A stretch of 6,249 nucleotides of DNA, from contig JALVPX010000068.1 in the NCBI GenBank assembly GCA_027031565.1, positions 1 through 6,249 on the forward strand, written 5' to 3'. Shown one piece after another: positions 6,073 to 6,249 of this stretch. Position numbers and translations under genes: made by a program. Source of the stretch: Deltaproteobacteria bacterium. Lineage in GTDB: Bacteria; Desulfobacterota; Dissulfuribacteria; Dissulfuribacterales; JALVPX01. How positions within the stretch are numbered: the first letter of the stretch is position 1; each line of letters starts with the position of its first letter. The notes beneath the pieces were generated by a model that did no database searches, had not been told where the DNA came from, and saw only the letters and a program-made list of their open reading frames with translations.

Positions 6073-6179
6073 GGCGGCTGGTGTTGGCTCCTGAACCATT
6101 TTTAACGTGAAGAGGATGAAGAGCCTTTAAAGTCGCACGGCGGACCTTTAAAAATGGTGAAGGAGACACTCCAGCCGCC
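6073..6179. repeat. Hairpin B, copy 2
   Basis: GGCGGCTGG (6073-6081) pairs with CCAGCCGCC (6171-6179). CTCCT then pairs with AGGAG, a GA/GA mismatch follows, and ACCATTTTTAA pairs with TTAAAAATGGT. The apical part contains GTCGCACGGCGGAC flanked by TTTAAA on both sides. GTAG lies at 6065-6068, as in copy 1. Confidence 0.88.
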
Positions 6180-6181
6180 CC

Positions 6182-6249
6182 TGACTTACTACAGTAAGAT
6201 GAATTGCCGCCTTTACCCCTAACACTCCTGGGGGCGCTATGCCAATTCC
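6182..6249. other. Right-hand end of the window, no gene seen
   Basis: CTTAC-TACA-GTAAG (6184-6197) and CCCC..GGGG around 6217-6235 are small inverted repeats. The stretch is too short and is cut by the window edge, so no gene or site can be supported. Confidence 0.3.

Larger units (their letters stand above)
5823..6181. repeat. Structured repeat element, copy 2
   Basis: Second direct copy, offset 422 bp from the first, with the same order: TCTTACAAGG edge, hairpin A (5830-5936), the middle block with GATCAAAGACTCTTTGAGAT (about 6020-6039), hairpin B (6073-6179) and a CCGCCCC edge. Within the middle block CAAAG and CTTTG can form a small hairpin. The copies differ enough in the middle, and by indels, that the duplication is not recent, yet both keep both large hairpins. 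Confidence 0.85.

Noticed and set aside
5401..6181. A complete insertion sequence
   Set aside because: There is no transposase frame and no convincing target-site duplication at the edges of either copy.
5401..6249. Integron attC sites or a cassette array
   Set aside because: The palindromes lack paired RYYYAAC and GTTRRRY core sites at their ends and there are no cassette genes between them.

Overview
The window looks like accessory or intergenic-rich chromosome from an anaerobic, selenium-using bacterium, most likely Desulfobacterota (the former Deltaproteobacteria). I infer this from a small glutaredoxin-like gene with two in-frame UGA codons, moderate GC content, strong Shine-Dalgarno sites and large secreted proteins. 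No ribosomal or taxonomic marker is present, so the assignment is inference only.

Layout: (1) Positions 1-190 hold a 50-bp unit repeated twice exactly, with a diverged third unit, just upstream of a gene. (2) Positions 266-487 hold a 73-residue glutaredoxin-fold selenoprotein that ordinary gene finders would miss. UGA codon 12 replaces the first Cys of the glutaredoxin CxxC, and UGA codon 71 lies two residues before the TAG stop (a U-x-x-stop end). Each UGA is followed at a suitable distance by a hairpin; the second hairpin is also an intrinsic terminator. (3) Positions 674-1639 encode a secreted Cys-containing protein of unknown function. (4) Positions 5185-1721 on the minus strand encode a 1154-residue secreted subtilisin-family (S8) protease with a long coiled-coil propeptide region, beta-sandwich modules and a C-terminal dockerin-like calcium-binding module. 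It is convergent with gene 3. (5) Positions 5286-6249 contain no convincing protein gene. They hold two tandem copies (about 360 bp each, 422 bp apart) of a structured element. Each copy carries two hairpins of about 107 nt. The first hairpin read on the minus strand and the second read on the plus strand share ordered sequence blocks, including the same internal GA/GA mismatch, so they look like diverged inverted copies of one motif.

The selenoprotein is probably a cytoplasmic thiol/selenol redox protein, while the two larger genes encode exported proteins. Nothing visible joins them into one pathway. The two points most worth attention are the double-UGA selenoprotein with its terminator/SECIS overlap, and the duplicated double-hairpin element, which I cannot assign to any family I know.
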